A DNA stretch of 64,000 bases from an uncultured Clostridia bacterium (GTDB lineage: Bacteria > Bacillota > Clostridia > Christensenellales > Borkfalkiaceae). A program made the position numbers and the translations under genes. Positions 36,302-44,247 of this stretch are shown here, piece after piece. Every line of letters begins with the position of its first letter. The first letter of the stretch is position 1. Under the pieces are notes generated by a model. That model did no database searches and was not told the origin of the DNA. It was given only the letters and a program-made list of their open reading frames with translations. The stretch spans positions 1 to 64,000 of the forward strand of contig CAKQKE010000004.1 of the NCBI GenBank assembly GCA_934247935.1. Direction: 5' to 3'.

Positions 36302-36463
36302 AAATACGGTTTGAAAAGTTGTATTGCTGAGTAGATTTAATGATATCGGGTTCAAATCCCGAACAACCGCCATTACTGTATTGGATTTTTGCCCGAATAT
36401 TACCGCCAAAAGATATCATCGGTTTTTCGGGGTATAGTCTTAAGTCAGAAATCTGCCGTGTTT
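36302..36463 (+). promoter_or_regulatory. Cobalamin riboswitch (divergent)
   Basis: The leader follows the conserved order of the cobalamin riboswitch (RF00174 type): TCGGGTTCAAATCCCGAA then CAACCGCCA...ACTGTA (compare GGTGAAAATCC and CCGCCACTGTA), and near the 3' end AAGTCAGAAATCTGCC (36442-36457; compare AAGYCAGGARACCTGCC). An 8-bp P1 stem is visible: AAATACGG (36302-36309) with CCGTGTTT (36456-36463), one T-G pair. A TTA insert in the CCGCCACTG element and an AA where GA is usual make it divergent. At first sight the 36347-36372 part looks like a tRNA 3' end, but no anticodon arm exists. Confidence 0.75.
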
Positions 36464-36483
36464 AAAGTTTTCGTTGTGGTGAG

Positions 36484-36520
36484 AAACGTACTGTTTTTTA
36501 GCGTACGTTTTTTATTTTTC
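36484..36520 (+). terminator. Riboswitch expression-platform terminator
   Basis: AAACGTAC (36484-36491) pairs with GTACGTTT (36503-36510) around an 11-nt loop, followed by TTTATTTTT. It lies 20 nt after the riboswitch and 60 bp before the first gene, the position of a transcriptional off-switch. Confidence 0.75.
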
Positions 36521-36579
36521 GCTGAAACTAATCGGATTGAAAAGCGCGAATTCGGTAATAAACAAACGAGGAGTTCGAT

Positions 36580-39096
36580 ATGAAAAAATTATTATCTCTG
36601 GCACTATGTATTGCCGCAATGGCGACAATTACGCTTTTTACTTCTTGCATAAAGGAAAACGGAACCGTTTATACCGTATCGTTTGATTTAAACGGCGGCA
36701 CGAGCGAAGGATTGGCAAATCTCGAATGTAACGACGGCACGGTTGTAGACCTTACCAAATACGTTCCGACCCGTGAAGATTATTTATTCAACGGCTGGAC
36801 TTTGGATGACGTTGTCGTCACGGAGGCTACCGTAAAAAGCAACCTTACGCTTAAAGCGCAATGGGAATACGTTTATGATTTAGAAGAAATCAACGACGGC
36901 GCGGCTTATGCGTTTAAAGGCATAAAAGCCGATTATTCAAAAACAGAACTTGTTTTGCCCGAAGAGTATGAAGGCAAAAAAATAACGACGCTTAAAGCGG
37001 GTGCGCTTGACCGCGCCTCTGGCATAACTTCGCTTGTTATAGGCGGCGGATATACCGAAATTGAAGCGGGCGTTTTTGCTCCGCTTACGGCGATAGAAAG
37101 TATAACCGTTCCGTTTTACGGCACGGCAGACGACGAAAATTATTTCATTACTTTATTTAAAGCCGATATAGCGGCAGACGATTTGCATTACGCTGTGACA
37201 AACAACGAAAATTCTTATCTTATTCCGACGAGTTTTAAGACGCTTGAAGTGACTGGCGGAGATATAGTTCCCGATATCAAAAAGTTAAAATTGGAAAATT
37301 TTACGCTTTCGTCTCTTGAAATAACCGAAATCGACGCAAGAACGTTCAATAACAATCCGACTATAAAAAGCATCGATTTAAGCGGGTGTAAAAATATAGT
37401 AAAAATAGGCGACGGCAATTTCAGCGAATGCGAAAACCTTAAAAACGTCAATCTCGGCGGACTTGAAAAACTCACGGTAATCGGTGCGCACGCGTTTTAT
37501 TTTTACGTTCCCGGAACGGATGAAAAACATGTGCTTGATACCGTAAATTTATCGGGTTTGACATCGCTTGAAACGATAGGGCAAATGAGTTTTTGGTATA
37601 TCTCTGTTGCCGAACTCGACTTTTCTCAAACGTCGATAAACGCATTCGGTCGCCAAAACGTTTTCCACTGTCACGTAGGGAAAATAGCATTGCCCGCAAC
37701 GTTTAATCCATTGATTTCAGAAGAGGAAAGCAGTTTTCTCGAAGAAAAATACAATCTTACATATCTCAATAATTCCGAATTTCTCGGGTCGTGTGAGGGA
37801 CTTGCCCAAATAACAGTGGATAAATTGTCATTATACGCGACGGTAGACAACGGAGCGTTGTACGACGCTGACAAAACCGTTGTGTTTAAATACGCCGGCG
37901 AAAACGATGCGGAAACTTACGTTGCGCCCGAAACATTGTTGAAAATCGCGCCGACGGCATTTGAAAATTCGACAAAATTAAAAAATATCGATCTCGGCAC
38001 ATGTATGGTCAATACGATAGGTTACAATGCTTTCGACGGCTGTACCGCAGACCTGAAAGTGGGATTTGACAAATATTCTTATTACAAAAAAGACGGCAGC
38101 AAAGTTTCTCTTGCAAATAATTGGAAAGGCGATTGCAAAGTCACGTACGGCGAAAGATATTTGTATTTTGCATTTACCGAGACTAAAATTTCCGACGGAC
38201 TCGACGTTGTAAACGCCGGATTCACCTTCGACATAACCGCTAAATACGGCGACGACGACGCTACCGTAACCGTAACGCTCAACGGCGAAATCGTCGAAAG
38301 GGCAACCGACGGTTATACCGTAACCCTTAAAACAGGCAAAAACGAAATAACGGCAGTGGCTTCGTTCGACGGAAAAACGAGCGAAACTAAAGTTTATACC
38401 ATAAATCTCAATGAAGAGTGGAAAATCGAAACAAACTTTAAAGACGGACAAAAAATGGCATGGGCAGGCAACGATAATCTCGTCATCAACGTGACAGCCG
38501 TAAACTTGGCGGGCGAAAAGCAAAAAATCACAAGCACTTCGCTTAAAGTCGATTGCGGTTATTCTGCTTCGTTTGTCGCTCCGTTTACGGGAATAACAAT
38601 CGTTTACAACGACGACGGCAGCGCGACGATAACTCTCGATGCTCAAACGTTGCTTATGTGGGATTACGACGTTACCAAATCGCACCATATACTCATAGAA
38701 GTAAATCAAAGCGAAAACATAACGGTAAGCAAAACTTATGATGCTCAATATTATGAAGACTCCCCCGAAATCTCGAGTGAAACGCCCATTTCGGGCAACG
38801 TGGCAAGCGGCAACGAATGGAATATTGTCGTGGGAGTTAAATCGGGCAATACTTCTTTTACAATCACGGGCGTAAAAATCGAAGCGGCAACCGACGGAGC
38901 GTTCTTTGAAAATTCAATGATACTTTCTTACGAATTGTCGTCAGGCGGTTTATCCGCGACGATTAAAGTCGACCTTTCCGTTTTCGGAGGTTGGGGATAC
39001 GTTTACGACGGCGACAGTTTTAAAATCAGAATTACGGTTACTACAAAAGAAGGTTTTACTTTAACGCAGGTTTTCAATGCAGAATACAGTGAATAA
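36580..39096 (+). CDS. InlB/leucine-rich/Ig-like lipoprotein, first gene of the riboswitch operon
   Basis: An 838-residue lipoprotein (lipobox LFTSCIKE, Cys near 23). Domains in order: an InlB B-repeat (YTVSFDLNGGTSEG ... FNGWTLDD ... LTLKAQWE, about 30-105), BspA-type leucine-rich repeats (about 110-500; LSGCKNIVKIGDGNFSECENL), and two Ig-like beta domains at the C-terminus (FTFDITAKYGDDDATVTVTL; later FTITGVKIEAATDGAFF). It is expected on the outer face of the membrane. It is the first gene after the cobalamin riboswitch, and the next gene overlaps its stop, so it belongs to the uptake system as a surface binding or scaffold protein. GAGGAG precedes the ATG. Confidence 0.85.
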   Translation: MKKLLSLALCIAAMATITLFTSCIKENGTVYTVSFDLNGGTSEGLANLECNDGTVVDLTKYVPTREDYLFNGWTLDDVVVTEATVKSNLTLKAQWEYVYDLEEINDGAAYAFKGIKADYSKTELVLPEEYEGKKITTLKAGALDRASGITSLVIGGGYTEIEAGVFAPLTAIESITVPFYGTADDENYFITLFKADIAADDLHYAVTNNENSYLIPTSFKTLEVTGGDIVPDIKKLKLENFTLSSLEITEIDARTFNNNPTIKSIDLSGCKNIVKIGDGNFSECENLKNVNLGGLEKLTVIGAHAFYFYVPGTDEKHVLDTVNLSGLTSLETIGQMSFWYISVAELDFSQTSINAFGRQNVFHCHVGKIALPATFNPLISEEESSFLEEKYNLTYLNNSEFLGSCEGLAQITVDKLSLYATVDNGALYDADKTVVFKYAGENDAETYVAPETLLKIAPTAFENSTKLKNIDLGTCMVNTIGYNAFDGCTADLKVGFDKYSYYKKDGSKVSLANNWKGDCKVTYGERYLYFAFTETKISDGLDVVNAGFTFDITAKYGDDDATVTVTLNGEIVERATDGYTVTLKTGKNEITAVASFDGKTSETKVYTINLNEEWKIETNFKDGQKMAWAGNDNLVINVTAVNLAGEKQKITSTSLKVDCGYSASFVAPFTGITIVYNDDGSATITLDAQTLLMWDYDVTKSHHILIEVNQSENITVSKTYDAQYYEDSPEISSETPISGNVASGNEWNIVVGVKSGNTSFTITGVKIEAATDGAFFENSMILSYELSSGGLSATIKVDLSVFGGWGYVYDGDSFKIRITVTTKEGFTLTQVFNAEYSE

Positions 39097-40954
39097 TTTA
39101 AGAAAAAACTTAATTGTAAAAATATTAATTCCGGTAATGCTTTTTGCCGCGGTATTTTTTACCGCGGCTTGTAAAAGCGAAGATTTTTTGTTTTCATGCC
39201 CGATTACCGACGGGGCGGTTTACGACGTTAAAAATATGGCAGTGGACGTAGACGTTTATTATGGAGATAAAAAATGCGCCGTTTCTTTGACAAACAACGG
39301 TAAAGAAGTTGTGCGTGACGACGAAGGTAAATTTTTAATCGAATTAAACGACGGCGCAAACATAATAACTGTTACCGCTTCTTATAAGGGAAAAACCGAA
39401 GTAAGGACTTATACCGTAACTTACAAGCAAAAAGTTTTTGAAATAAATACCGATATAACCGAAAGAAAAATCAAAAACGGACAAATCGAATTTTCCGCGC
39501 AAGCCTTGTGCGACGGCGAAAAATGCCCTATAGCGGTGCTTTACGGCGGCGAGAGAATTTCCGAAAATAACGGCGTGTACGCTTGCGTTTTAAAAGAGGG
39601 TGACAACGAGTTCGAGTTTGTCGCCGGCAGCGGGGCATTGACGTACGTTAAAAAAGAAAGTGTATATCTCGGCAAATTCAGACTCAACACAAACCTTAAA
39701 AGCATGCAGACGGACAGAAATGTCGCAGAATTTAAAGCGATTGCGTCTTACGACGACGATATCTGCGAAATTAAAGCGACGGTGGGCGGCGAAATTATAC
39801 AACCCGTCGGCAATAAATATACTTATACTTTCCCGCAAGGCGGCGAATACGAGTTTTGCCTTACGGCCGTTAGTCCGGCGGCAGAATATTCTCAATATTT
39901 CACCATAACTTATTGCGCCGAACCTCCTTATTTCGACATCCTTACAATCGAAGACGGAAAAATCTGCAAGGGCAGCGTATATACTTTCGATATTTCGGTT
40001 AAAAACGGTTTGGGACAAAAATTACCGTCATCGGCAATTTCGTTTGCAGTAGATTTCGATGCGGACGACGGAATTGAAAATTTCGAGTCTTTAAACGACG
40101 GCGAAATTTCTCAGGTGTGGAACGACAGTGTAAAAACGAGTTATTCTCTGCGTTTTGACAAAGGAAAATATAAAAATTCGCTCGGCAAAAGGACGATTTT
40201 AAAAATTACAGCCGTTTACGGCGAAAAGAGCGTGTCTGAATGTTTTAATATAACTTACGCAGGGGCAGACTCCGACGGGAAAACAGGCAAAGTCACGTTG
40301 TCGATAGAGGCGTTTACAATAAGTTCGGGTTATATTTTAAAGCCGACGTCTATAGATGTTTACGAGGGCGAAAATTTTGCGACGTATTTATGCCGTGCAA
40401 TTAAGGACAACGGCTGGGACTATTCGTATACGGGCAAAATAGAAAGCGGTTTTTATCTCGCGCGCATAGAAGGAATCGATTTAAAAGGAAACAAAATCGA
40501 CGAAAATCTTTACGCAAAAATGATTTCGGCAAAAGATACGATATATAAAACGAGCATTTCGCCGCGTGATGACGGGAAATATAATTTAGGCGAGTTCGAT
40601 TATACTTCCGGTTCGGGCTGGATGTACAGCGTAAACGGGGTTTTTCCCAATTACGGTTTTTCAGATTATTACCCTCAGGACGGCGACGTGGTAAGGGTGC
40701 AGTTTACTTTATGTCTCGGTAAAGACCTCGGCGGCAACGACGCGGTGGGTTTCGGTTCGGGCAGTTACGTAGATAAAATAATCGATTACGGCAAAATCGA
40801 GACTTTGGCTGCCGAAATAAGCAGAAACGATTATTTCGGAAAAGGCAAAGAATTGCTCGAGTCGATTTTAAACGAAATAGGGGTATGGAACGCCGACGAA
40901 AAGGCCATACAAACGGCGTTTTTAAGGCTGAAAGAATACTATGCGGGAGAATAA
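39077..40954 (+). CDS. Lipoprotein with Ig-like repeats and a C-terminal DUF4430 domain
   Basis: A 625-residue lipoprotein (lipobox FTAACKSE). Four Ig-like beta domains follow each other (VDVDVYYGDKKCAVSLTNN; ELNDGANIITVTASYKGKTE; KLREGDNEFEF-like; FPQGGEYEFCLTA). Residues about 420-575 are a DUF4430 domain: DVYEGENFATYLCRAI ... SGWMYSVNGVFPNYGFSDYY ... VRVQFTLCLGKDLGG. DUF4430 resembles the C-terminal beta domain of transcobalamin and intrinsic factor. The start overlaps the previous gene by 20 bp; a GTG at 39089 is an alternative. A role in extracellular corrinoid binding is inferred. Confidence 0.85.
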   Translation: MQNTVNNLRKNLIVKILIPVMLFAAVFFTAACKSEDFLFSCPITDGAVYDVKNMAVDVDVYYGDKKCAVSLTNNGKEVVRDDEGKFLIELNDGANIITVTASYKGKTEVRTYTVTYKQKVFEINTDITERKIKNGQIEFSAQALCDGEKCPIAVLYGGERISENNGVYACVLKEGDNEFEFVAGSGALTYVKKESVYLGKFRLNTNLKSMQTDRNVAEFKAIASYDDDICEIKATVGGEIIQPVGNKYTYTFPQGGEYEFCLTAVSPAAEYSQYFTITYCAEPPYFDILTIEDGKICKGSVYTFDISVKNGLGQKLPSSAISFAVDFDADDGIENFESLNDGEISQVWNDSVKTSYSLRFDKGKYKNSLGKRTILKITAVYGEKSVSECFNITYAGADSDGKTGKVTLSIEAFTISSGYILKPTSIDVYEGENFATYLCRAIKDNGWDYSYTGKIESGFYLARIEGIDLKGNKIDENLYAKMISAKDTIYKTSISPRDDGKYNLGEFDYTSGSGWMYSVNGVFPNYGFSDYYPQDGDVVRVQFTLCLGKDLGGNDAVGFGSGSYVDKIIDYGKIETLAAEISRNDYFGKGKELLESILNEIGVWNADEKAIQTAFLRLKEYYAGE

Positions 40955-40955
40955 C

Positions 40956-42827
40956 ATGAAAAGAAAATTGTTTTCGTTTGTCATTGCGATAGTGTTGATT
41001 ACAACCTGCGTTGTTACGGTTTTTTCGCCTTGTTTATCTGTTGCCGGACAAGCCTTGACAGTGCCGACGATAAGCGAAATAAGGGGCGTTGCCGACGGCA
41101 TAATAAAGTGGAAAAAGAACGACGTAGGCAGTCAACCCGACGGATTTTTAATCAACGACGAATTTTTGTCTCTTGCGGGTACGACACCGGGCGATTGGTA
41201 TCCCGTAGGGCTCGGAAGACTCGGAGTAAAGGATAATTCCGACGGGTATATGGCAGTGATAAACGACGAAATCGACAAACGTTACGCTACCGCGGAAAAA
41301 CTCGATAAGGCAAAGGCAACCGAGTGGCACAGAATTTCTCTGGCTATTTTATCTTGCGGCGGCAATCCCCGGAAAGCGGGATTAAACGGCGATATAGATT
41401 TGATTGCGGACGGAACTTACAACCGCGCCGACGAAAACGGCGGAATTCTCGGCAAACAAGGAATAAACGGCTTTATCTGGGGACTTATCGCGCTCGACAG
41501 TATGTTTTACGCCGTTCCAAGCGATGCCGTATATACCCGAGACGATATAATTTTAAATATTTTAAGTCGTGAAATAAAAGGCGGCGGCTGGGCATTGACG
41601 GGCGACGAGCCCGACCCCGATATCACAGCCATGGCGATACAGTCGCTCGCTCCTTATTACAACAGCGAAAAAGAATATTCTTGCAAAAACGGCGATACCG
41701 TATCGCTTAAAAAGGTCAGGGATACGGTCAAAAGGGCACTCGATAAATTATCTTCCGTTCAACAGACGGACGGCGGGTTTATAAGTTGGGGAATGCCCAA
41801 CAGCGAAAGTGCGGTACAAGTGCTTACGGCATTGTGTTCGCTCGGCAAAAACCCGTTTAAAACGCAAGAGTTTATAAAGAACGGCAAAACCGTTTACGAC
41901 GGCATAATAAAATACCGCAACAGCGACGGCGGATTTTTACATTCGTTTGTTTACGACGAAGAAAACCCCTCGTCATCGCCCGACGCTTCCAACACCATGG
42001 CGGGCGAGCAAGCGCTTTACGGTATGGCGGCTTTGATACGCTTTTTAAACGCTGAACGAAGACTTTACGATTTTCGACCCGAGCAGAGCGAAGAGGTCAA
42101 AAAAGCGATAAGAGACGTCACCGCCGAAATTGAAAATCTTTCATACGTTTCCGACTGTACCGAGGTAGAAAGAGTGTATGAAAAATATCTCGATATAGAC
42201 TTTGCCGAGCGCAGTTACGTATACAATTACGAAAATCTTTCCGATATACTTTGGTTTAAAGAAATACCATATGCCGAAGAAATAACAGATTACAACAGCG
42301 GCGACGCGGGCGACAACGGACCGATGTACGAGTTTACTTCAACCGACGTAGCGCGTACCGACGCATTGCCGCAAAAACTCACTATGGCAAACCGCGCCGA
42401 AGTGCTTAAATTATTTGCGAAAATCAAAAATTCGTTCGATTTTCCCGAGAAAAGCAAATATTATGCAAAACTCGAAAAGGCGAAAAACGAAATAGACGGA
42501 CTCGATGAAGAAATTGCGTCGATAAAGAGACTTATCAAAGAAAAACTATATCCGTTTAATAAAATAACCTTAAAAGATAAAAAGACGATATACGATTTAT
42601 ACGACAGGTATACCGCGCTTTCCGAATACGACAGAACGCTGTTTGAAAAATCCGATATAGAGGGGCTTATTAAATGTAAAACCCAAGTAGACAATTTACA
42701 AACCGCCGTGATAATTTCGGTGGCGGCGGGCGTAACGGTAATTGCGCTTATCGCATTTATAATCGTGCGCATACGCAAGAGAAAGATAGCGAAACTTAAA
42801 AAAGCAATGCCCGAAAGCGAGGAATGA
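40956..42827 (+). CDS. Membrane-anchored alpha-alpha-barrel protein (prenyltransferase/squalene-oxidase repeats)
   Basis: A 623-residue protein with a signal peptide (VIAIVLITTCVVTVFSPCLS), an alpha-alpha toroid of prenyltransferase/squalene-oxidase-type repeats over about 95-380, a helical stalk and a C-terminal membrane helix (about 585-607) with a basic cytoplasmic tail. Repeat marks: GGGWALTGDEPDPDITAMAIQSL, QQTDGGFISWGMPNSESAVQVLTAL and RNSDGGFLH. The same toroid forms the alpha domain of intrinsic factor and transcobalamin. Start chosen at 40956 because GGGAGA lies upstream and the previous stop is 1 bp away. Neighbouring DUF4430 genes supply the second half of that architecture. Confidence 0.87.
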   Translation: MKRKLFSFVIAIVLITTCVVTVFSPCLSVAGQALTVPTISEIRGVADGIIKWKKNDVGSQPDGFLINDEFLSLAGTTPGDWYPVGLGRLGVKDNSDGYMAVINDEIDKRYATAEKLDKAKATEWHRISLAILSCGGNPRKAGLNGDIDLIADGTYNRADENGGILGKQGINGFIWGLIALDSMFYAVPSDAVYTRDDIILNILSREIKGGGWALTGDEPDPDITAMAIQSLAPYYNSEKEYSCKNGDTVSLKKVRDTVKRALDKLSSVQQTDGGFISWGMPNSESAVQVLTALCSLGKNPFKTQEFIKNGKTVYDGIIKYRNSDGGFLHSFVYDEENPSSSPDASNTMAGEQALYGMAALIRFLNAERRLYDFRPEQSEEVKKAIRDVTAEIENLSYVSDCTEVERVYEKYLDIDFAERSYVYNYENLSDILWFKEIPYAEEITDYNSGDAGDNGPMYEFTSTDVARTDALPQKLTMANRAEVLKLFAKIKNSFDFPEKSKYYAKLEKAKNEIDGLDEEIASIKRLIKEKLYPFNKITLKDKKTIYDLYDRYTALSEYDRTLFEKSDIEGLIKCKTQVDNLQTAVIISVAAGVTVIALIAFIIVRIRKRKIAKLKKAMPESEE

Positions 42828-43366
42828 TGAAAAAAGATTTAATAGCCGCCGCTATAGTAATATTTTTAATAATAGTCATTGCAAGCGGCACAAAAATTCA
42901 ATCCGTCGACGATTATTATCTTACCCACATCGACGACATCAGAGAGGACAGCGAAACCGTAACGATTTCCATAAGGTGCGATACGGTTTTGGATAATTGG
43001 AACAAACTCGACGACGGGCTTAAATTTGAAAAATATGTTCCGCAAAGCGGTGCGATACTCGAAGAATACACCATGGTATTGAGAAAAAACGACACCGTTT
43101 ACGACGTGCTTAACCGCGCCGTAAGGCACTATAAAATACAAATGGAGTGCGTATATTCGGTAAATTACGGCAGCGTTTACGTGCGCGGAATAAACCAGTT
43201 ATACGAGTTTTCGTGCGGGGAATTGTCGGGTTGGATGTATAAGGTAAACGGCACGTTTCCCAATTACGGCTGTTCTAAATACGTGCTTGAAAACGGCGAC
43301 AAAATCGAGTGGGTGTACACTTGCGATTTAGGACGGGACGTCGGCGGTTATATGGGGGCAAAATAA
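42824..43366 (+). CDS. Small membrane-anchored DUF4430 protein
   Basis: A 180-residue protein with one N-terminal membrane helix (about 6-22) and an extracytoplasmic DUF4430 domain: VLRKNDTVYDVLNRAV ... GWMYKVNGTFPNYGCSKYV ... KIEWVYTCDLGRDVGG. It is clearly related to the DUF4430 of the 625-residue lipoprotein. Two start codons in tandem (ATGATG) overlap the previous stop, so translation is coupled; its own stop overlaps the ATG of the ECF T component. It is the likely link between the surface proteins and the transporter. Confidence 0.88.
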   Translation: MMKKDLIAAAIVIFLIIVIASGTKIQSVDDYYLTHIDDIREDSETVTISIRCDTVLDNWNKLDDGLKFEKYVPQSGAILEEYTMVLRKNDTVYDVLNRAVRHYKIQMECVYSVNYGSVYVRGINQLYEFSCGELSGWMYKVNGTFPNYGCSKYVLENGDKIEWVYTCDLGRDVGGYMGAK

Positions 43367-44247
43367 TGAGAATTTTCGATAAACTTCATCCTTTGGCAGA
43401 GTTTGTATATTTTGTCATAGTAATAATCGTAACGGCGTTTACAAACAACCCCGTCGTTATCGGTTTGTCGTTTTTTTTCGCGTTGACGTTCTGCCTTATA
43501 TATCTCGGCGCGAAAAAATTGATTATAAGTCTTTTATACGCACTTCCGTTAATGATAATAATGGCACTTATAAATCCGCTTTTCGTGCATAAAGGCGAAA
43601 CGATTTTGTTTTTTTTAAACAACAATCCCGTCACGAAAGAGGCTATACTTTACGGCGTTTCTTCGTCGGTCACCATTACCGCGGTTTATTATTGGTGTAA
43701 GGCGTACAACGAAATAGTTACGTCGGACAAATTTATTTATCTTTTCGGCAGAATTTCGCCGAAACTGTCAATGGTTCTTGCTTTAATCATCGGTTTCGTG
43801 CCAAAATTCAAGCGAAAATATAAAGAAATCGACGAGGCGCAAAAAACTTTAGGGGTGTATTCTTCGGGGAGTTACGTCGACAGGCTTGCGGGCAAATTCA
43901 GGGTTTTGTCAATACTTCTTACCGATTCGCTCGAAACCTCGGTAAACACTGCCGACGGTATGCAGGTGAGGGGATACGGACTGCGCGGAAGGACGGCTTA
44001 TTCGCCGTTTACGTTTACTTTTTTTGATTTTGCGGTTATGTTTATAATTTGCGTTTCAGGTATAGCCGCAATTACGTTTTGCGCTTTAAAAACGGGGTAT
44101 TTCCGTTATTATCCGCAAATGAGCGCAATTAATTTCGGCGTTAAAGAGTGCGTTTTGTACGCTTGCGCATTGACGGTGTTTGCCGTTCCGACAATACTCG
44201 AGATAAAGGAAGAAATCAAATGGAATTATTTGAAATCGAAAATTTAA
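43366..44247 (+). CDS. ecfT: ECF transporter transmembrane component T
   Basis: A 293-residue membrane protein of the EcfT/CbiQ family with about six helices. The cytoplasmic coupling region carries KRKYKEIDEAQKTLG and the short Arg motifs MQVRGYGLRGR that contact the ATPases. The start at 43366 overlaps the DUF4430 stop (TAATG). The gene overlaps the ATPase gene by 28 bp. EcfT couples ATP hydrolysis to toppling of the substrate-binding S component. Confidence 0.9.
   Translation: MRIFDKLHPLAEFVYFVIVIIVTAFTNNPVVIGLSFFFALTFCLIYLGAKKLIISLLYALPLMIIMALINPLFVHKGETILFFLNNNPVTKEAILYGVSSSVTITAVYYWCKAYNEIVTSDKFIYLFGRISPKLSMVLALIIGFVPKFKRKYKEIDEAQKTLGVYSSGSYVDRLAGKFRVLSILLTDSLETSVNTADGMQVRGYGLRGRTAYSPFTFTFFDFAVMFIICVSGIAAITFCALKTGYFRYYPQMSAINFGVKECVLYACALTVFAVPTILEIKEEIKWNYLKSKI

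Noticed and set aside
36317..36372. tRNA-like fragment with GGTTCAAATCC and terminal CCGCCA
   Set aside because: It has no anticodon arm and only 56 nt; the same bases fit conserved elements of the cobalamin riboswitch, with the 3' element and P1 in the right places.
36389..36583. 64-residue open frame before the operon
   Set aside because: It covers the riboswitch and terminator, has no SD site and no recognisable domain.
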